A DNA stretch of 64,000 bases from Fulvivirga ligni (GCF_021389935.1 NZ_CP089979.1:1841001-1905000), one strand, 5' to 3'. Shown: positions 44,514 through 53,304, numbered from the stretch's first letter. Translations and numbers: made by a program. Notes: generated by a model not told the origin, from the sequence alone.

Positions 44514-45650
44514 ATGAGATATTTTTTATTAGTTGCACTTCTAGGGTGCAGTTTTTATGGTCGTGCTGAAATCTACCCAATGGATTCAGTAGGGGTGGAG
44601 AAGAAAGATGGAAAGGTATTTATACTTCATAAAGTGGAAGACAAGGAAACGTTGTATTCACTTTCCAGAAGATATAATGTTTCTATTTACAATATCATAG
44701 AACATAACCCACCTGTGGAATTTGGACTTGAAGTAGGGCAGATAGTGAAAATTCCTTACCAGAAAGCGGCTAAGACAGAGGTTGTTTCTAATAAGCCAAA
44801 TAATACTACCCCTGTAAATAACACAGTGACTACACCCAAACCAGTATCATCAGATCCTGGTAAGAAAATACATGTGGTAAAGCCTAAGGAGACTATCTAC
44901 TCCATTTCTAAGATGTATGGCATCACCCGTGAAGAGCTGAGAGAGTGGAATGGTATTGAAGGAAATGTTTTAGACATAGGGCAGGAGCTTATTATTAAGC
45001 AATCTAATACAGCTACTGCAACCAATAATACTCCCACATCAAATACGCCTGCAGCGTCTGGAGATAAAATCCATGAGGTGAAAGCCGGCGAAACATTGTA
45101 TTCACTTTCTAAGAAATATGATGTGGCCATGGGTGAGATTATGGTTTGGAATGACCTTCAGGAAGCTACTGCTATAAGTGTAGGTCAAAAATTGATTGTA
45201 GGCAAATCAAATGGAGCCGCTGAAACAAATACGGTGAAAGAAGAGCCAGTATTTGATCATACTAAGCCAGTATCCAGTGAAACTACTACATCTGAGGAGA
45301 ATCAGTTTCCTTCTATAGCTAGAAAGAAAGATAGCACCACAGTTACCACACCAAAGGGAACCATGGAGCCTACTTTTAAGAAAGAAATTATCGAATCTGG
45401 AAATGCTCAACTGATCGATGGTTCGGGGAATACCAGAAAATATTTAGCACTTCATAGAACAGCCAAAGTAGGCACTATTATGAAAGTGAGAAATGAAATG
45501 AATGGCCAGGAGGTTTTTGTTAGAGTAATGGGTAAGTTACCTGATACCGGAGTTAACGATAATGTTCTCATAAGAATCTCAAAATCAGCTTATGATAGGT
45601 TAGGTGCCATAGATCCTAAATTCAGAGTGTCTCTTTCATACCTTCCATAA
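44514..45650 (+). CDS. LysM peptidoglycan-binding protein with RlpA-like C-terminal domain
   Basis: A signal peptide (first ~18 residues, ending FYGRAE) leads to three LysM repeats at about residues 38-80, 119-162 and 186-229, separated by Thr/Pro/Asn-rich linkers. The C-terminal ~85 residues (NTRKYLALHRTAKVGTIMKV to the end) look like a double-psi beta-barrel of the RlpA/barwin type. It should sit in the periplasm on peptidoglycan, perhaps at the septum. A GGGG stretch just before the ATG is a weak ribosome-binding site. Confidence 0.88.
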   Translation: MRYFLLVALLGCSFYGRAEIYPMDSVGVEKKDGKVFILHKVEDKETLYSLSRRYNVSIYNIIEHNPPVEFGLEVGQIVKIPYQKAAKTEVVSNKPNNTTPVNNTVTTPKPVSSDPGKKIHVVKPKETIYSISKMYGITREELREWNGIEGNVLDIGQELIIKQSNTATATNNTPTSNTPAASGDKIHEVKAGETLYSLSKKYDVAMGEIMVWNDLQEATAISVGQKLIVGKSNGAAETNTVKEEPVFDHTKPVSSETTTSEENQFPSIARKKDSTTVTTPKGTMEPTFKKEIIESGNAQLIDGSGNTRKYLALHRTAKVGTIMKVRNEMNGQEVFVRVMGKLPDTGVNDNVLIRISKSAYDRLGAIDPKFRVSLSYLP

Positions 45651-45661
45651 ATCATTGAGTT

Positions 45662-46435
45662 ATTAAGCACGATCAGTTAAAGGCTTTCTTAGATGCTAAG
45701 GTGGAGGAATACAATCACCCGGGTTTCATTCTGAATGATCCTGTATCTATCCCTCATCAGTATACTAAGCAGCAAGACATAGAAATAGCAGGTTTCGTAG
45801 CAGCTGTGCTGGCCTGGGGGCAGCGTGTAACCATAATCAATAAGTGCAATGAGCTTTTCGGGCTGATGGATAATGCTCCTCATGATTTTATCATTAATCA
45901 TGAGGAAAGTGATCTCAAGAAGTTTTTAAACTTTAAGCACCGTACATTTAATGCTACGGATACCCTGTACTTCATCGAATTCTTTCGGGAATTTTATCAG
46001 CATAATGGCACACTTGAAACGGCTTTTATTAAAGGATTGAATGCAGAAAGTGAGCATGTGGGTGAAGGCATTAAAAACTTTCATCATACCTTCTTTAGTC
46101 TGCCAGATGCCCCTCAGCGTACTAAAAAACATATTGCCACCCCGGAAAGAAAATCAGCTTGCAAAAGGATAAACATGTTCCTTCGCTGGATGGTTAGGCA
46201 AGATGAAGCCGGTGTAGATTTTGGCTTTTGGACTAACATAAAGCAGAGTCAGCTCATCTGCCCCTGTGACCTACATGTAGATAGAGTAGCTAGAAAATTG
46301 GGGCTCATCAAAAGAAAACAAACTGATTGGCAAACAGCCGTAGAATTAACGGCTGAACTAAAGTCCTTTGATCCAGAAGATCCGGTAAAATATGATTTTG
46401 CCCTATTCGGCCTCGGAGTTGAAGAGAAGTTTTAA
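45662..46435 (+). CDS. TIGR02757 (DUF2400) family protein
   Basis: Cytosolic protein of unknown biochemistry, widespread in Bacteroidota. Family marks are GFILNDPVSIPHQYTKQQDIEIAGF, VLAWGQR, MFLRWMVRQDEAGVDFGFW, and CDLHVDRVARKLGL near the end. The first ordinary start is GTG 45701, but the frame is open to a stop at 45656-45658 and encodes KHDQLKAFLDAKVEEYN, which matches the family N-terminus. The best placed start is ATT 45662, a rare codon; the coordinates given use it. If GTG 45701 is used, the protein loses 13 conserved residues. Confidence 0.85.
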   Translation: MKHDQLKAFLDAKVEEYNHPGFILNDPVSIPHQYTKQQDIEIAGFVAAVLAWGQRVTIINKCNELFGLMDNAPHDFIINHEESDLKKFLNFKHRTFNATDTLYFIEFFREFYQHNGTLETAFIKGLNAESEHVGEGIKNFHHTFFSLPDAPQRTKKHIATPERKSACKRINMFLRWMVRQDEAGVDFGFWTNIKQSQLICPCDLHVDRVARKLGLIKRKQTDWQTAVELTAELKSFDPEDPVKYDFALFGLGVEEKF

Positions 46436-46509
46436 AAAGGCTGAATGTACGAGGCCAACAAACAAATAATAATTTCGCAATTGTATTTCTCTATTGTTTG
46501 TATCTACAT

Positions 46510-46690
46510 CCGCCATTGTCTGTGTCTTCACAAACAATCTCACCTAAGCTTTTGAATCCGCTCCGCCATTGTTTGTGTCCTCACAAACAGTCTCACCTAA
46601 GTTTTTGAATCCACTCCGCCATTGTTTGTGTCCCCACAAACAATCTCGCCAAACAATCTACTGCACTTGTATCTCCACAAGCAATCAAAC
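46510..46690. repeat. 53-bp tandem repeat with internal palindromes
   Basis: Three copies of a 53-bp unit start at 46510, 46563 and 46616 (the last is partial); degenerate pieces lie on both sides (46490s and 46666-46688). Each unit holds an inverted repeat of 10-base arms, ATTGTTTGTG and CACAAACAAT, around a 4-base loop; the third copy (46621-46644) is perfect. It lies between two converging genes and could act as a terminator or protein-binding array. No spacers of CRISPR type. Confidence 0.8.
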
Positions 46691-46695
46691 TCAAA

Positions 46696-47331
46696 TTACT
46701 TACCCCAGGTATCTGGGCTTTCTCTCCATTCTTTTAAAGAGTCTATCTGATCTTCAGAAACATACCCTCTTTTTAATGCTTCTTCTATTAATAGGTTGTA
46801 GTTGCTCAGGCAAACAAGAGATACATCAGCGTCAGTGAAGTTTTTATCGGCTATATTGAATCCGTAGGTGAATATGGCTGCCATACCAAGAACTTCCATA
46901 TCAACAGCTCTAAGCGCTTCTACAGCCTTCAGAGAGCTTCCCCCGGTAGATACCAGGTCTTCGATTACCACTACTTTTTGTCCTTCAGTGATTTTACCTT
47001 CAATCATGTTTTCCATGCCATGTCCTTTAGGTTTGGATCTAACATAGATAAAAGGAACTCCTAAGGCATCAGCTACAAGGGCACCTTGTGGTATACCGGC
47101 AGTGGCTACCCCAGCAATGGCTTCTACATCAGGATATTGCTCCTTAATAGTGCTGGCTAAGGCATCTTTTATTAAAGTTCTTGTCTCAGGGAAGGATAAA
47201 GATAACCGGTTGTCGCAGTAGATAGGTGACTTCCATCCGGAGCTCCAGCTGAAAGGAGAATCAAGGTTGAGCTTAATTGCTTGAATATCTAAAAGTTTCG
47301 CGGCGATGGTGTATCCTAAATCTGCAGACAT
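46696..47331 (-). CDS. pyrE: Orotate phosphoribosyltransferase
   Basis: Converts orotate and PRPP to OMP in pyrimidine synthesis. The PRPP-binding motif VVVIEDLVSTGGSS is clear, with WSSGWKSPIYCDNRLSLSFP near the N-terminus. 211 residues is usual. It is divergent from the Nudix gene, and the 102-base gap between them should hold both promoters; an imperfect -7 element (TAATTTCG on the minus strand, 47350-47357) lies 18 bases before the ATG. Confidence 0.95.
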   Translation of the reverse strand: MSADLGYTIAAKLLDIQAIKLNLDSPFSWSSGWKSPIYCDNRLSLSFPETRTLIKDALASTIKEQYPDVEAIAGVATAGIPQGALVADALGVPFIYVRSKPKGHGMENMIEGKITEGQKVVVIEDLVSTGGSSLKAVEALRAVDMEVLGMAAIFTYGFNIADKNFTDADVSLVCLSNYNLLIEEALKRGYVSEDQIDSLKEWRESPDTWGK

Positions 47332-47433
47332 ATTTATGTGTTTTGCATGCGAAATTATGGATTAAAAAACGGAAATTCTATTGGCGTGCTGCCAAATATT
47401 TTTTTCATTTGTGACTGGACTAAAAAATCTTGG

Positions 47434-48117
47434 ATGAACCTATTCATCAATGACATTCCTGTTCAGCTGGTGAAAGCTACGGAGAAGCTTGATAAGCGTG
47501 AATTTAACAATATCATAAATGCAGAAGTGGAGCCTATCACACAGGCTAAATTGTTGCATAGGGTTTGGATAAAGCATGTGAAACGTGAGGACTTGGATCA
47601 TTTGTTTGATCTGCTGGATACCACAGTGCCTCAAGGACTTATTGCTTTAACCTTGACCATCGATGACTATGATGATATGAAGAAGTTTCTGAAAAAGAAA
47701 TTTAAGATCATCAAAGCCGCAGGTGGTATTGTAAGAAAGAAGGATAAGATCCTTATGATCTACCGCCTTAAAAAGTGGGATTTGCCTAAGGGTAAGCTAG
47801 ATAAGGGTGAGGGAAACCGTGTGGCAGCTCAAAGAGAGGTGGAAGAGGAATGTAACGTTAAGGTAGATCTTCAAGCGAAGATTTGTACTACATGGCATAC
47901 CTATACCATGAAGAAAAGGCGCATTTTAAAGAAGACCGCCTGGTATAGTATGGATATAGTTAAAGACTCAAAAATGAAGCCTCAGCTGGAAGAAGATATT
48001 GAAGAGGTGAGATGGATGACACGTAAAGAGATTTTTCACGCCCTCCAGGACTCATACAAATCTATAGGCTTTGTATTTGATCAATACTTCCAAAAGGAGA
48101 AAGAGGAAACGGAATAA
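47434..48117 (+). CDS. Nudix hydrolase with N-terminal extension
   Basis: A 100-residue N-terminal part of unknown fold precedes a Nudix domain (residues ~97-227). The Nudix box runs from Gly120 (GKLDKGE, then REVEEE) but ends Cys-Asn-Val, where the usual Gly is replaced by Asn141. Metal-binding Glu residues are kept. I chose ATG 47434; an earlier frame start at 47338 adds 32 residues that look non-coding. Substrate unknown. It converges with coaD, three bases apart, with no terminator between. Confidence 0.85.
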   Translation: MNLFINDIPVQLVKATEKLDKREFNNIINAEVEPITQAKLLHRVWIKHVKREDLDHLFDLLDTTVPQGLIALTLTIDDYDDMKKFLKKKFKIIKAAGGIVRKKDKILMIYRLKKWDLPKGKLDKGEGNRVAAQREVEEECNVKVDLQAKICTTWHTYTMKKRRILKKTAWYSMDIVKDSKMKPQLEEDIEEVRWMTRKEIFHALQDSYKSIGFVFDQYFQKEKEETE

Positions 48118-48120
48118 GGC

Positions 48121-48582
48121 TTATTTAGGAAGCGGGTAGGGGATGAAGTCACTTACATCTCCTCCGTACTTATGTACCTCTCTGATAATAGAACTGCTTA
48201 TTGCTGCTAACTCTGGTGATGTAATCAGGAAAACAGATTCCAAATGCTCATAAAGGTATTTGTTTACCTGAGCAATGCTGTTTTCATACTCAAAGTCGGT
48301 AGTATTTCTTAGCCCTCTCAGTAAGTAGTTGGCTCCATGCTTTCTAGCCAGCTCTGCCGTAAGCTCATTATATACCACTACCTTTATATTATCATAGTCT
48401 TTAAAGGTCTCTTCTATTAAACCTACCATAACATCAATATCAAAGTATCTGATGTTCTTTTTGCTGTTATGGCCTATACCGATAATAATTTCGTCAAATA
48501 GTGTTAAACCACGTAAAACTATGTCCTCATGCCCCTTGGTGAAGGGATCAAAGGAGCCAGGAAAAATAGCTATTTTTTTCAT
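48121..48582 (-). CDS. coaD: Phosphopantetheine adenylyltransferase
   Basis: Fourth step of CoA synthesis from pantothenate: makes dephospho-CoA. The T/HxGH nucleotidyltransferase motif appears as PGSFDPFTKGHED (residues 8-20); RGLRNTTDFEYE and the C-terminal ISSSIIREV are family signatures. The ATG at 48582 gives 153 residues, the normal size; an upstream start at 48606 would overlap the DUF3822 gene. Confidence 0.95.
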   Translation of the reverse strand: MKKIAIFPGSFDPFTKGHEDIVLRGLTLFDEIIIGIGHNSKKNIRYFDIDVMVGLIEETFKDYDNIKVVVYNELTAELARKHGANYLLRGLRNTTDFEYENSIAQVNKYLYEHLESVFLITSPELAAISSSIIREVHKYGGDVSDFIPYPLPK

Positions 48583-48596
48583 GAAGGGTTTGTTTG

Positions 48597-49484
48597 CTAA
48601 TCGCAAAGGTGGATACTGTACAAGTCAAAATAGTGATGATCCTGTACCTCATCAAAAATATATCCGAAGTCAAGGTAAGAAGGTCTCTCACCGAAAGATA
48701 TGTTTTTGATAAACTTGTAAAATTCCTGATAGTGAGGAGACTGCTTACCGATGTAGCCCCATAAAATCACCTCAGTTTTTTGCTGGCTCTTCTGTAATCC
48801 TTTCATTACCAGCATAATGTATTTAATGTAATCGTTAAACTGCTTAATAGAAAACTGGTTATAATATTCCAGTTTATTGTTCTTAAGGGTAATAAGGTGC
48901 AGTTTAAAACGGTCTATGTAAAGGTAAAGTGTGTCCTTTTTGTTAGACTCTTCGTAGTTGGTTGTTCCTTCTATCAATACACTAGACTGGTGCAAGAAGC
49001 CTACATCTGCGTTAGGATATAGCTCTTTAAGCCATTGGTATAGGTTTCTATTAATAGCGAAAACGCAAATAGCATCTGACTTAATGTGCTTGTAATAAAG
49101 CACCTCTTCCTTTTCAGGATTTACAGGGCTGTTAAGACTTAAATAGTCTACTAGCGCTTCTTTTACAAATAGTGATGAAGGGACTAAAGAGAATTTAGAA
49201 TTTTTAATGCTAATTCTCACGTTTTTCCAGAAACCAGCCATCAATATGTGGTGGTCTCCAAATAGTGCCTTTAAGATGTCTAAGAACTCGTGGTGAGTTT
49301 TGGCACTTGATAATATATAATCTTCTAAAAGAAGAGTACGGTTGCTGGTAGAATCAACTACAGCCACCTGTAAGTCTCTGATTCCAATCTGAATCATCAG
49401 ATTATAAAGGTGAAGATTTTCTACATCAAACTTCTCGTCCTTTATTTTCTTTATAAGCTTATAGCTGGCTGTAGCGGTATTCAA
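48597..49484 (-). CDS. DUF3822 family protein
   Basis: 295 residues without signal or membrane segment. The sequence shows the Bacteroidota DUF3822 pattern (LMIQIGIRDLQVAVVDSTSN near the start; SLFVKEALVDYLSLN in the middle). I recall this family as related to the actin-like ATPase fold, as in PilM and FtsA, but cannot verify it here. It is placed between coaD and a membrane protein of unknown function, in what looks like a three-gene operon. Confidence 0.78.
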   Translation of the reverse strand: MNTATASYKLIKKIKDEKFDVENLHLYNLMIQIGIRDLQVAVVDSTSNRTLLLEDYILSSAKTHHEFLDILKALFGDHHILMAGFWKNVRISIKNSKFSLVPSSLFVKEALVDYLSLNSPVNPEKEEVLYYKHIKSDAICVFAINRNLYQWLKELYPNADVGFLHQSSVLIEGTTNYEESNKKDTLYLYIDRFKLHLITLKNNKLEYYNQFSIKQFNDYIKYIMLVMKGLQKSQQKTEVILWGYIGKQSPHYQEFYKFIKNISFGERPSYLDFGYIFDEVQDHHYFDLYSIHLCD

Positions 49485-49493
49485 AATATAATA

Positions 49494-50303
49494 TTATTCC
49501 CAGTTTCCTGATGTTGTTACGTCTGTTCTGCTTCCGAATCTTAAAGGCTTTCTACCTTTGATTTCTGCGTCTTCGGTTCTTGTAGGGTCAAATGGATGAG
49601 AGTTTTTAACCTCAATTACGTTTACCGCACTTCCATTTTTGTCTAACTGATCAGCGAAGATTTCAAATTTCACGTTATCTAAACCTGGCACGTAAGCTAG
49701 TTGGCTTAGGTCAATGTTTTCGTTAAATTTAGTTTCTTCTAGTGTCATCAAAAGATCTCCTTTAGTAACTTTTTGACCAGCTGATATATTTTCTTTCTTA
49801 ACTACTTTACCATTATCTCTAAACTTGTGAGTAGTTCTTTTACCATCTTGATTAAGAACGTAGGCACCTGAACTTTTAGTCACGTTAGATCCAACTTCAG
49901 CAATGAAATTTACGAACGTACCATTGTTAGCAGCTGTAACGTTATGAGTTTGGATGAAGATTCTTTCTTTGGCAGGAATCATACCTAAAGTATCGTAAGA
50001 AACCACTGTACTATCAGCTCCGTAGCTTAAAGTATAAACTGTTTCTTTTCTTTCTACAATAGGGAATTGACCATTAGCAATGAAGTCAGCTAATTTATCC
50101 CAATCACTAGTATATTTTCCATTTACCTCTTGATAAGCAATTTCTGCTTCTCTGATAAGCATTAAGCGATCAATAACAGCTGCTTCCTGTGAGGCAATTT
50201 GTTCCTTAGCCTTGATTTCTGTGTTTATATCATCAAATAGAAAGTAAGCTAATCCTAGACTTCCTATAAGTAATAGTATAGAAATAATTTTGGTGACGTT
50301 CAT
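49494..50303 (-). CDS. Membrane-anchored protein of unknown function, pilin-like head
   Basis: Not recognised. One N-terminal helix (IISILLLIGSLGLAYFLF) is followed by a helical part and a segment, REAEIAYQEVNGKYTSDWDKL, that recalls the globular head of type II pseudopilins. Further on, ENISAGQKVTKGDLLMTLEE looks like a lipoyl-type hairpin without the modified lysine. It is probably a periplasmic protein with one anchor. Nine bases separate it from the DUF3822 gene. Similar Bacteroidota proteins are usually called hypothetical. Confidence 0.65.
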   Translation of the reverse strand: MNVTKIISILLLIGSLGLAYFLFDDINTEIKAKEQIASQEAAVIDRLMLIREAEIAYQEVNGKYTSDWDKLADFIANGQFPIVERKETVYTLSYGADSTVVSYDTLGMIPAKERIFIQTHNVTAANNGTFVNFIAEVGSNVTKSSGAYVLNQDGKRTTHKFRDNGKVVKKENISAGQKVTKGDLLMTLEETKFNENIDLSQLAYVPGLDNVKFEIFADQLDKNGSAVNVIEVKNSHPFDPTRTEDAEIKGRKPLRFGSRTDVTTSGNWE

Positions 50304-50381
50304 TTTCTACGTTTTTTTTTGGTGCAATAATAAAACTTTTGAACTGCAATACATAATTTATTAAACCGCTATTTTATACAA

Positions 50382-50867
50382 TTATCGGCAAAATTTAAAA
50401 TAGCCGTTCATATTTAATATCGAATTTTTGTCCTTCGCTTCGTGAAGTATATTATGTAATGTTTCATCTGCCATAATCACTATTTCATCAAAAGTCACAA
50501 AGCGCACTTCTTTAATGATCTGATTTTCCTCTTCCAATTCCGGATCGTGCCCTTTTATTAGGGAATCATTCAATGCGCTGACCTGAAAAAATAGCTCCAC
50601 CGCATGCAGCGGATTCTCCTTATACTCGTTGATAAATAGGAACTTATCCACCTGAATGTCTAAGCCTGTTTCTTCCTTAAATTCTCTGATCAATGCAACT
50701 TCTGCTGTTTCGTCAAAGTCAATTTCACCGCCGGGCGGAGCCCAAAGGATTCCTTTCTTTCCAAGCCCAGAATGTTTAACAAGTAAAAGGCTGTCCTGTT
50801 TTATACAAATGCCAGATACTCTGACCCTTATTCTGTTGCCAAATGTTTTTTCTAAATTCTTATCCAT
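50382..50867 (-). CDS. Nudix hydrolase
   Basis: A 161-residue single-domain Nudix protein. The box is complete: Gly47, Glu53, then Arg61-Glu62 with Glu65-Glu66 and Gly68 (GGEIDFDETAEVALIREFKE, then ETGLD). Cytosolic. Substrate unknown, possibly a sugar nucleotide or oxidised nucleotide. Transcribed away from the thioesterase gene. Confidence 0.9.
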   Translation of the reverse strand: MDKNLEKTFGNRIRVRVSGICIKQDSLLLVKHSGLGKKGILWAPPGGEIDFDETAEVALIREFKEETGLDIQVDKFLFINEYKENPLHAVELFFQVSALNDSLIKGHDPELEEENQIIKEVRFVTFDEIVIMADETLHNILHEAKDKNSILNMNGYFKFCR

Positions 50868-50919
50868 CAGTTAGTTTCGGGTATCTTGTCATTCACTGTT
50901 TATGGGTGAAGGTTTGGCT

Positions 50920-50927
50920 TATATTTG
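50920..50927 (+). promoter_or_regulatory. -7 promoter element (TATATTTG) of the thioesterase-helicase genes
   Basis: Perfect TAnnTTTG match, 18 bases before the thioesterase ATG. Confidence 0.65.
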
Positions 50928-50945
50928 TGAAGTAAAATAGTAAAT

Positions 50946-51386
50946 ATGGTTAAAAGTTATAATCCTCAATACAAGGAGCGGGTAGAAAAGTTTTTAGAAA
51001 GGCAATTTTTCATGCAGCACATCCATTTCTCATTGTCAGAAATAAAGGAAGGCTACACAGAAGGATGGATGGATATTGAGAAATTTCATCTTCAGCAAAA
51101 AGGGTTGGTTCATGGTGGCGTAATCGCTACTCTGGCTGATAGTGTCATGGGTTTTGCTGCCTATACCTTGCTGCCCATTAATCAACATGTGGTTACTGGT
51201 GAGTTGAAAGTTTCTTACCTAAATCCTGGTGCCGGTGAAAAGCTGTTTGCTAAAGGCTGGGTGCTAAAGCAGGGGAAAAAGATTAATTTTTGTGAAGCAG
51301 AAGTCTATGTAGTAAAAGGAGATAAGAAAACGCTCATTGCCAAGTCTAGCTCCACCATGGTGACTATATTTCCTGAAGCACACTAG
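50946..51386 (+). CDS. PaaI-family thioesterase (hotdog fold)
   Basis: 146-residue hotdog thioesterase, acting on acyl-CoA in the cytosol. The motif VHGGVIATLADSVMGFAA carries the His-Gly and the catalytic acid (Asp) of the family. TGELKVSYLNPG follows. It starts the operon with the helicase gene, which begins three bases after its stop. Confidence 0.9.
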   Translation: MVKSYNPQYKERVEKFLERQFFMQHIHFSLSEIKEGYTEGWMDIEKFHLQQKGLVHGGVIATLADSVMGFAAYTLLPINQHVVTGELKVSYLNPGAGEKLFAKGWVLKQGKKINFCEAEVYVVKGDKKTLIAKSSSTMVTIFPEAH

Positions 51387-51389
51387 TTT

Positions 51390-52793
51390 ATGCCTAACCC
51401 GTCAGACATATTAAAAAATAAGTTTCCGTTTACGCCTACGCCAGGTCAGCTCCGCCTTTTCTCTCAAGTGGATGACTTTCTGAAGGAGAAGGACGAGAAA
51501 TCTGTTTTAGTGATTAAAGGATATGCGGGTACTGGTAAAACTACGGTAGTTAGTGTTTTAACGCAGGTATTGCCTTTATTTAATAAGAAGTTCGTTCTGC
51601 TGGCTCCGACAGGAAGAGCGGCCAAGGTAATGTCTCAATATGCTAAGAGGGTAGCTTTCACTATTCATAAAAGGATTTACAAACAGGTAGGTGATGCCTC
51701 TGAAGGGCCAGCCTTTAAAAGACAAAAGAACTACGCGAAAAATACCGTATTCATTGTAGATGAGGCATCTATGATTCATGAAGATAAGAGTTTTGGTAGC
51801 CGGGGTCTGCTTTCAGATCTTATACAGTTTGTATTTTCAGAGGAGAGTAATAAACTTATTCTCATAGGTGACAATGCACAGCTTCCGCCAGTGGGCCAGC
51901 TAATAAGTCCGGCGCTGGATAAAGATTACCTGGAGTCGGGTTATGGTGTATCGGTACATCATTCGTTGCTTACCGAGGTAATGAGGCAGGAGGGTGATTC
52001 CGGTATTCTTATGAACGCTACAGATCTACGAAATCAGTTGGGGAAAGAGAAACCGGAAATCTTATTCAGTACCAAAGGCCATAAGGACATTTATAAGATG
52101 ACTGGTGAGAAGATGGAAGATGGCTTGAGGTATGCCTATGATAATTTCGGCATGGAAAACACTATAATTATCTGCAGATCTAATAAGCTGGCTAATAACT
52201 ATAATCAATACATAAGAAATAGAATTCACTTTTATGAGTCTGAATTGGAGGTGGGAGAAATTCTTATGATAGTTCGAAATAATTACGTTTTCACCCCTGA
52301 TGATGTACCTGGTAGTTTTTTGGCCAATGGTGATTTTGTGGAGGTAATGAAGATAGTAAACTTCGAAGAAATGTATGGCTTTAGATTTGCTACGTTAGAA
52401 CTTAGAATGCTAGACTATCAATCAGAAACATCATTCGAGGCTAAGGTAATACTGGATACACTTCATTCGGAGTCTCCTTCTCTTAACTCCGAGCAGAATA
52501 GAGGGCTGTATGAGGCGATCATGGAAGATTATCAGGATTTGGCTTCGGTAAAGGAGCGCCGTGAGGCTATGAGAAAAGATCCTTATCTCAATGCACTGCA
52601 GGTGAAATTTGCCTATGCACTTACTTGCCATAAATCTCAGGGTGGGCAGTGGAATGCTGTTTTTGTAGACCAAGGTTACCTGAAGGAGGATGGGATAGAT
52701 ACAGAATATGTACGCTGGCTGTATACGGCAATTACCCGTGCTACAGATCAACTTTTTTTAGTGAATTTTAACAAGAAAATGTTTGTTAATTGA
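51390..52793 (+). CDS. RecD-like ATP-dependent DNA helicase
   Basis: Superfamily 1B helicase related to RecD and to the small Dda-type helicases. Walker A is GYAGTGKTT (residues 44-52), Walker B is VFIVDEASM, and the late motifs FAYALTCHKSQGGQW and YTAITRATDQLFLV are canonical. 467 residues without the RecD N-terminal region. DNA repair or replication role by family. Confidence 0.9.
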   Translation: MPNPSDILKNKFPFTPTPGQLRLFSQVDDFLKEKDEKSVLVIKGYAGTGKTTVVSVLTQVLPLFNKKFVLLAPTGRAAKVMSQYAKRVAFTIHKRIYKQVGDASEGPAFKRQKNYAKNTVFIVDEASMIHEDKSFGSRGLLSDLIQFVFSEESNKLILIGDNAQLPPVGQLISPALDKDYLESGYGVSVHHSLLTEVMRQEGDSGILMNATDLRNQLGKEKPEILFSTKGHKDIYKMTGEKMEDGLRYAYDNFGMENTIIICRSNKLANNYNQYIRNRIHFYESELEVGEILMIVRNNYVFTPDDVPGSFLANGDFVEVMKIVNFEEMYGFRFATLELRMLDYQSETSFEAKVILDTLHSESPSLNSEQNRGLYEAIMEDYQDLASVKERREAMRKDPYLNALQVKFAYALTCHKSQGGQWNAVFVDQGYLKEDGIDTEYVRWLYTAITRATDQLFLVNFNKKMFVN

Positions 52794-52826
52794 ATTATAT
52801 TGAGCAGGATTGCTGTTCTTTATAGA

Positions 52827-52834
52827 TAACTTTG
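52827..52834 (+). promoter_or_regulatory. -7 promoter element (TAACTTTG) of the DUF1573 gene
   Basis: Perfect TAnnTTTG match, 29 bases before the ATG at 52864. Confidence 0.65.
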
Positions 52835-52863
52835 AATTAGTAACCAATAAAAACGATCTTAAT

Positions 52864-53283
52864 ATGAAGACTTTTGTATCATTTATTTTTGGGATTTTCG
52901 TGATTTTCAGCGCTTTAGCTCAAGAAGATAGTACTATGGAGACCAAAAATGGACCTGCTATGACTTTTCAGGAGGTGAAACATGAGTTCGGTGATATCCA
53001 TCAGGGAGATAAAGTTGAGCACGTGTTTAAGTTTGAGAATACAGGAAACGAGCCTCTTGTTATCAGCAACGTACAAGTTACTTGTGGTTGTACTGCTTCT
53101 GATTGGCCTAGAGACCCAATTGCTCCTGGTCAGGAATCTAGCATGACTATCAAGTTTAATAGTGCTGGTAAAATGGGAACACAGAATAAAGTAATTACCA
53201 TTATTAGTAACTCTGAAGAGAAGTATAGATTAACTATTACTGCTAATGTTCTTCCAAAAGAAGAATCTGGAGATACTAACTAA
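52864..53283 (+). CDS. DUF1573 exported protein
   Basis: A signal peptide (MKTFVSFIFGIFVIFSALAQ) and one immunoglobulin-like domain of the DUF1573 family: HEFGDIHQGDKVEHVFKFEN, TGNEPLVISNVQVTCGC and MTIKFNSAGKMG. The paired cysteines (TCGCT) are typical. Periplasmic or surface protein of unknown role, very common in Bacteroidota. ATG 52864 was chosen because the signal peptide begins there; an upstream start at 52810 lies before the -7 element. Confidence 0.9.
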   Translation: MKTFVSFIFGIFVIFSALAQEDSTMETKNGPAMTFQEVKHEFGDIHQGDKVEHVFKFENTGNEPLVISNVQVTCGCTASDWPRDPIAPGQESSMTIKFNSAGKMGTQNKVITIISNSEEKYRLTITANVLPKEESGDTN

Positions 53284-53304
53284 GGAGTAAATAGACATTA
53301 CATG

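Noticed and set aside
46510-46690. Possible CRISPR array
   Set aside because: The units are contiguous 53-bp copies without unique spacers, and there is no cas gene nearby.
46569-46838. 89-codon plus-strand frame covering the repeats and part of pyrE
   Set aside because: Its first part is translated tandem repeat and the rest is antisense to pyrE; composition is unlike a protein.
49740-49800. Biotin or lipoyl carrier site in the 49494-50303 protein
   Set aside because: The hairpin-like sequence lacks a lysine at the tip where the cofactor would attach.
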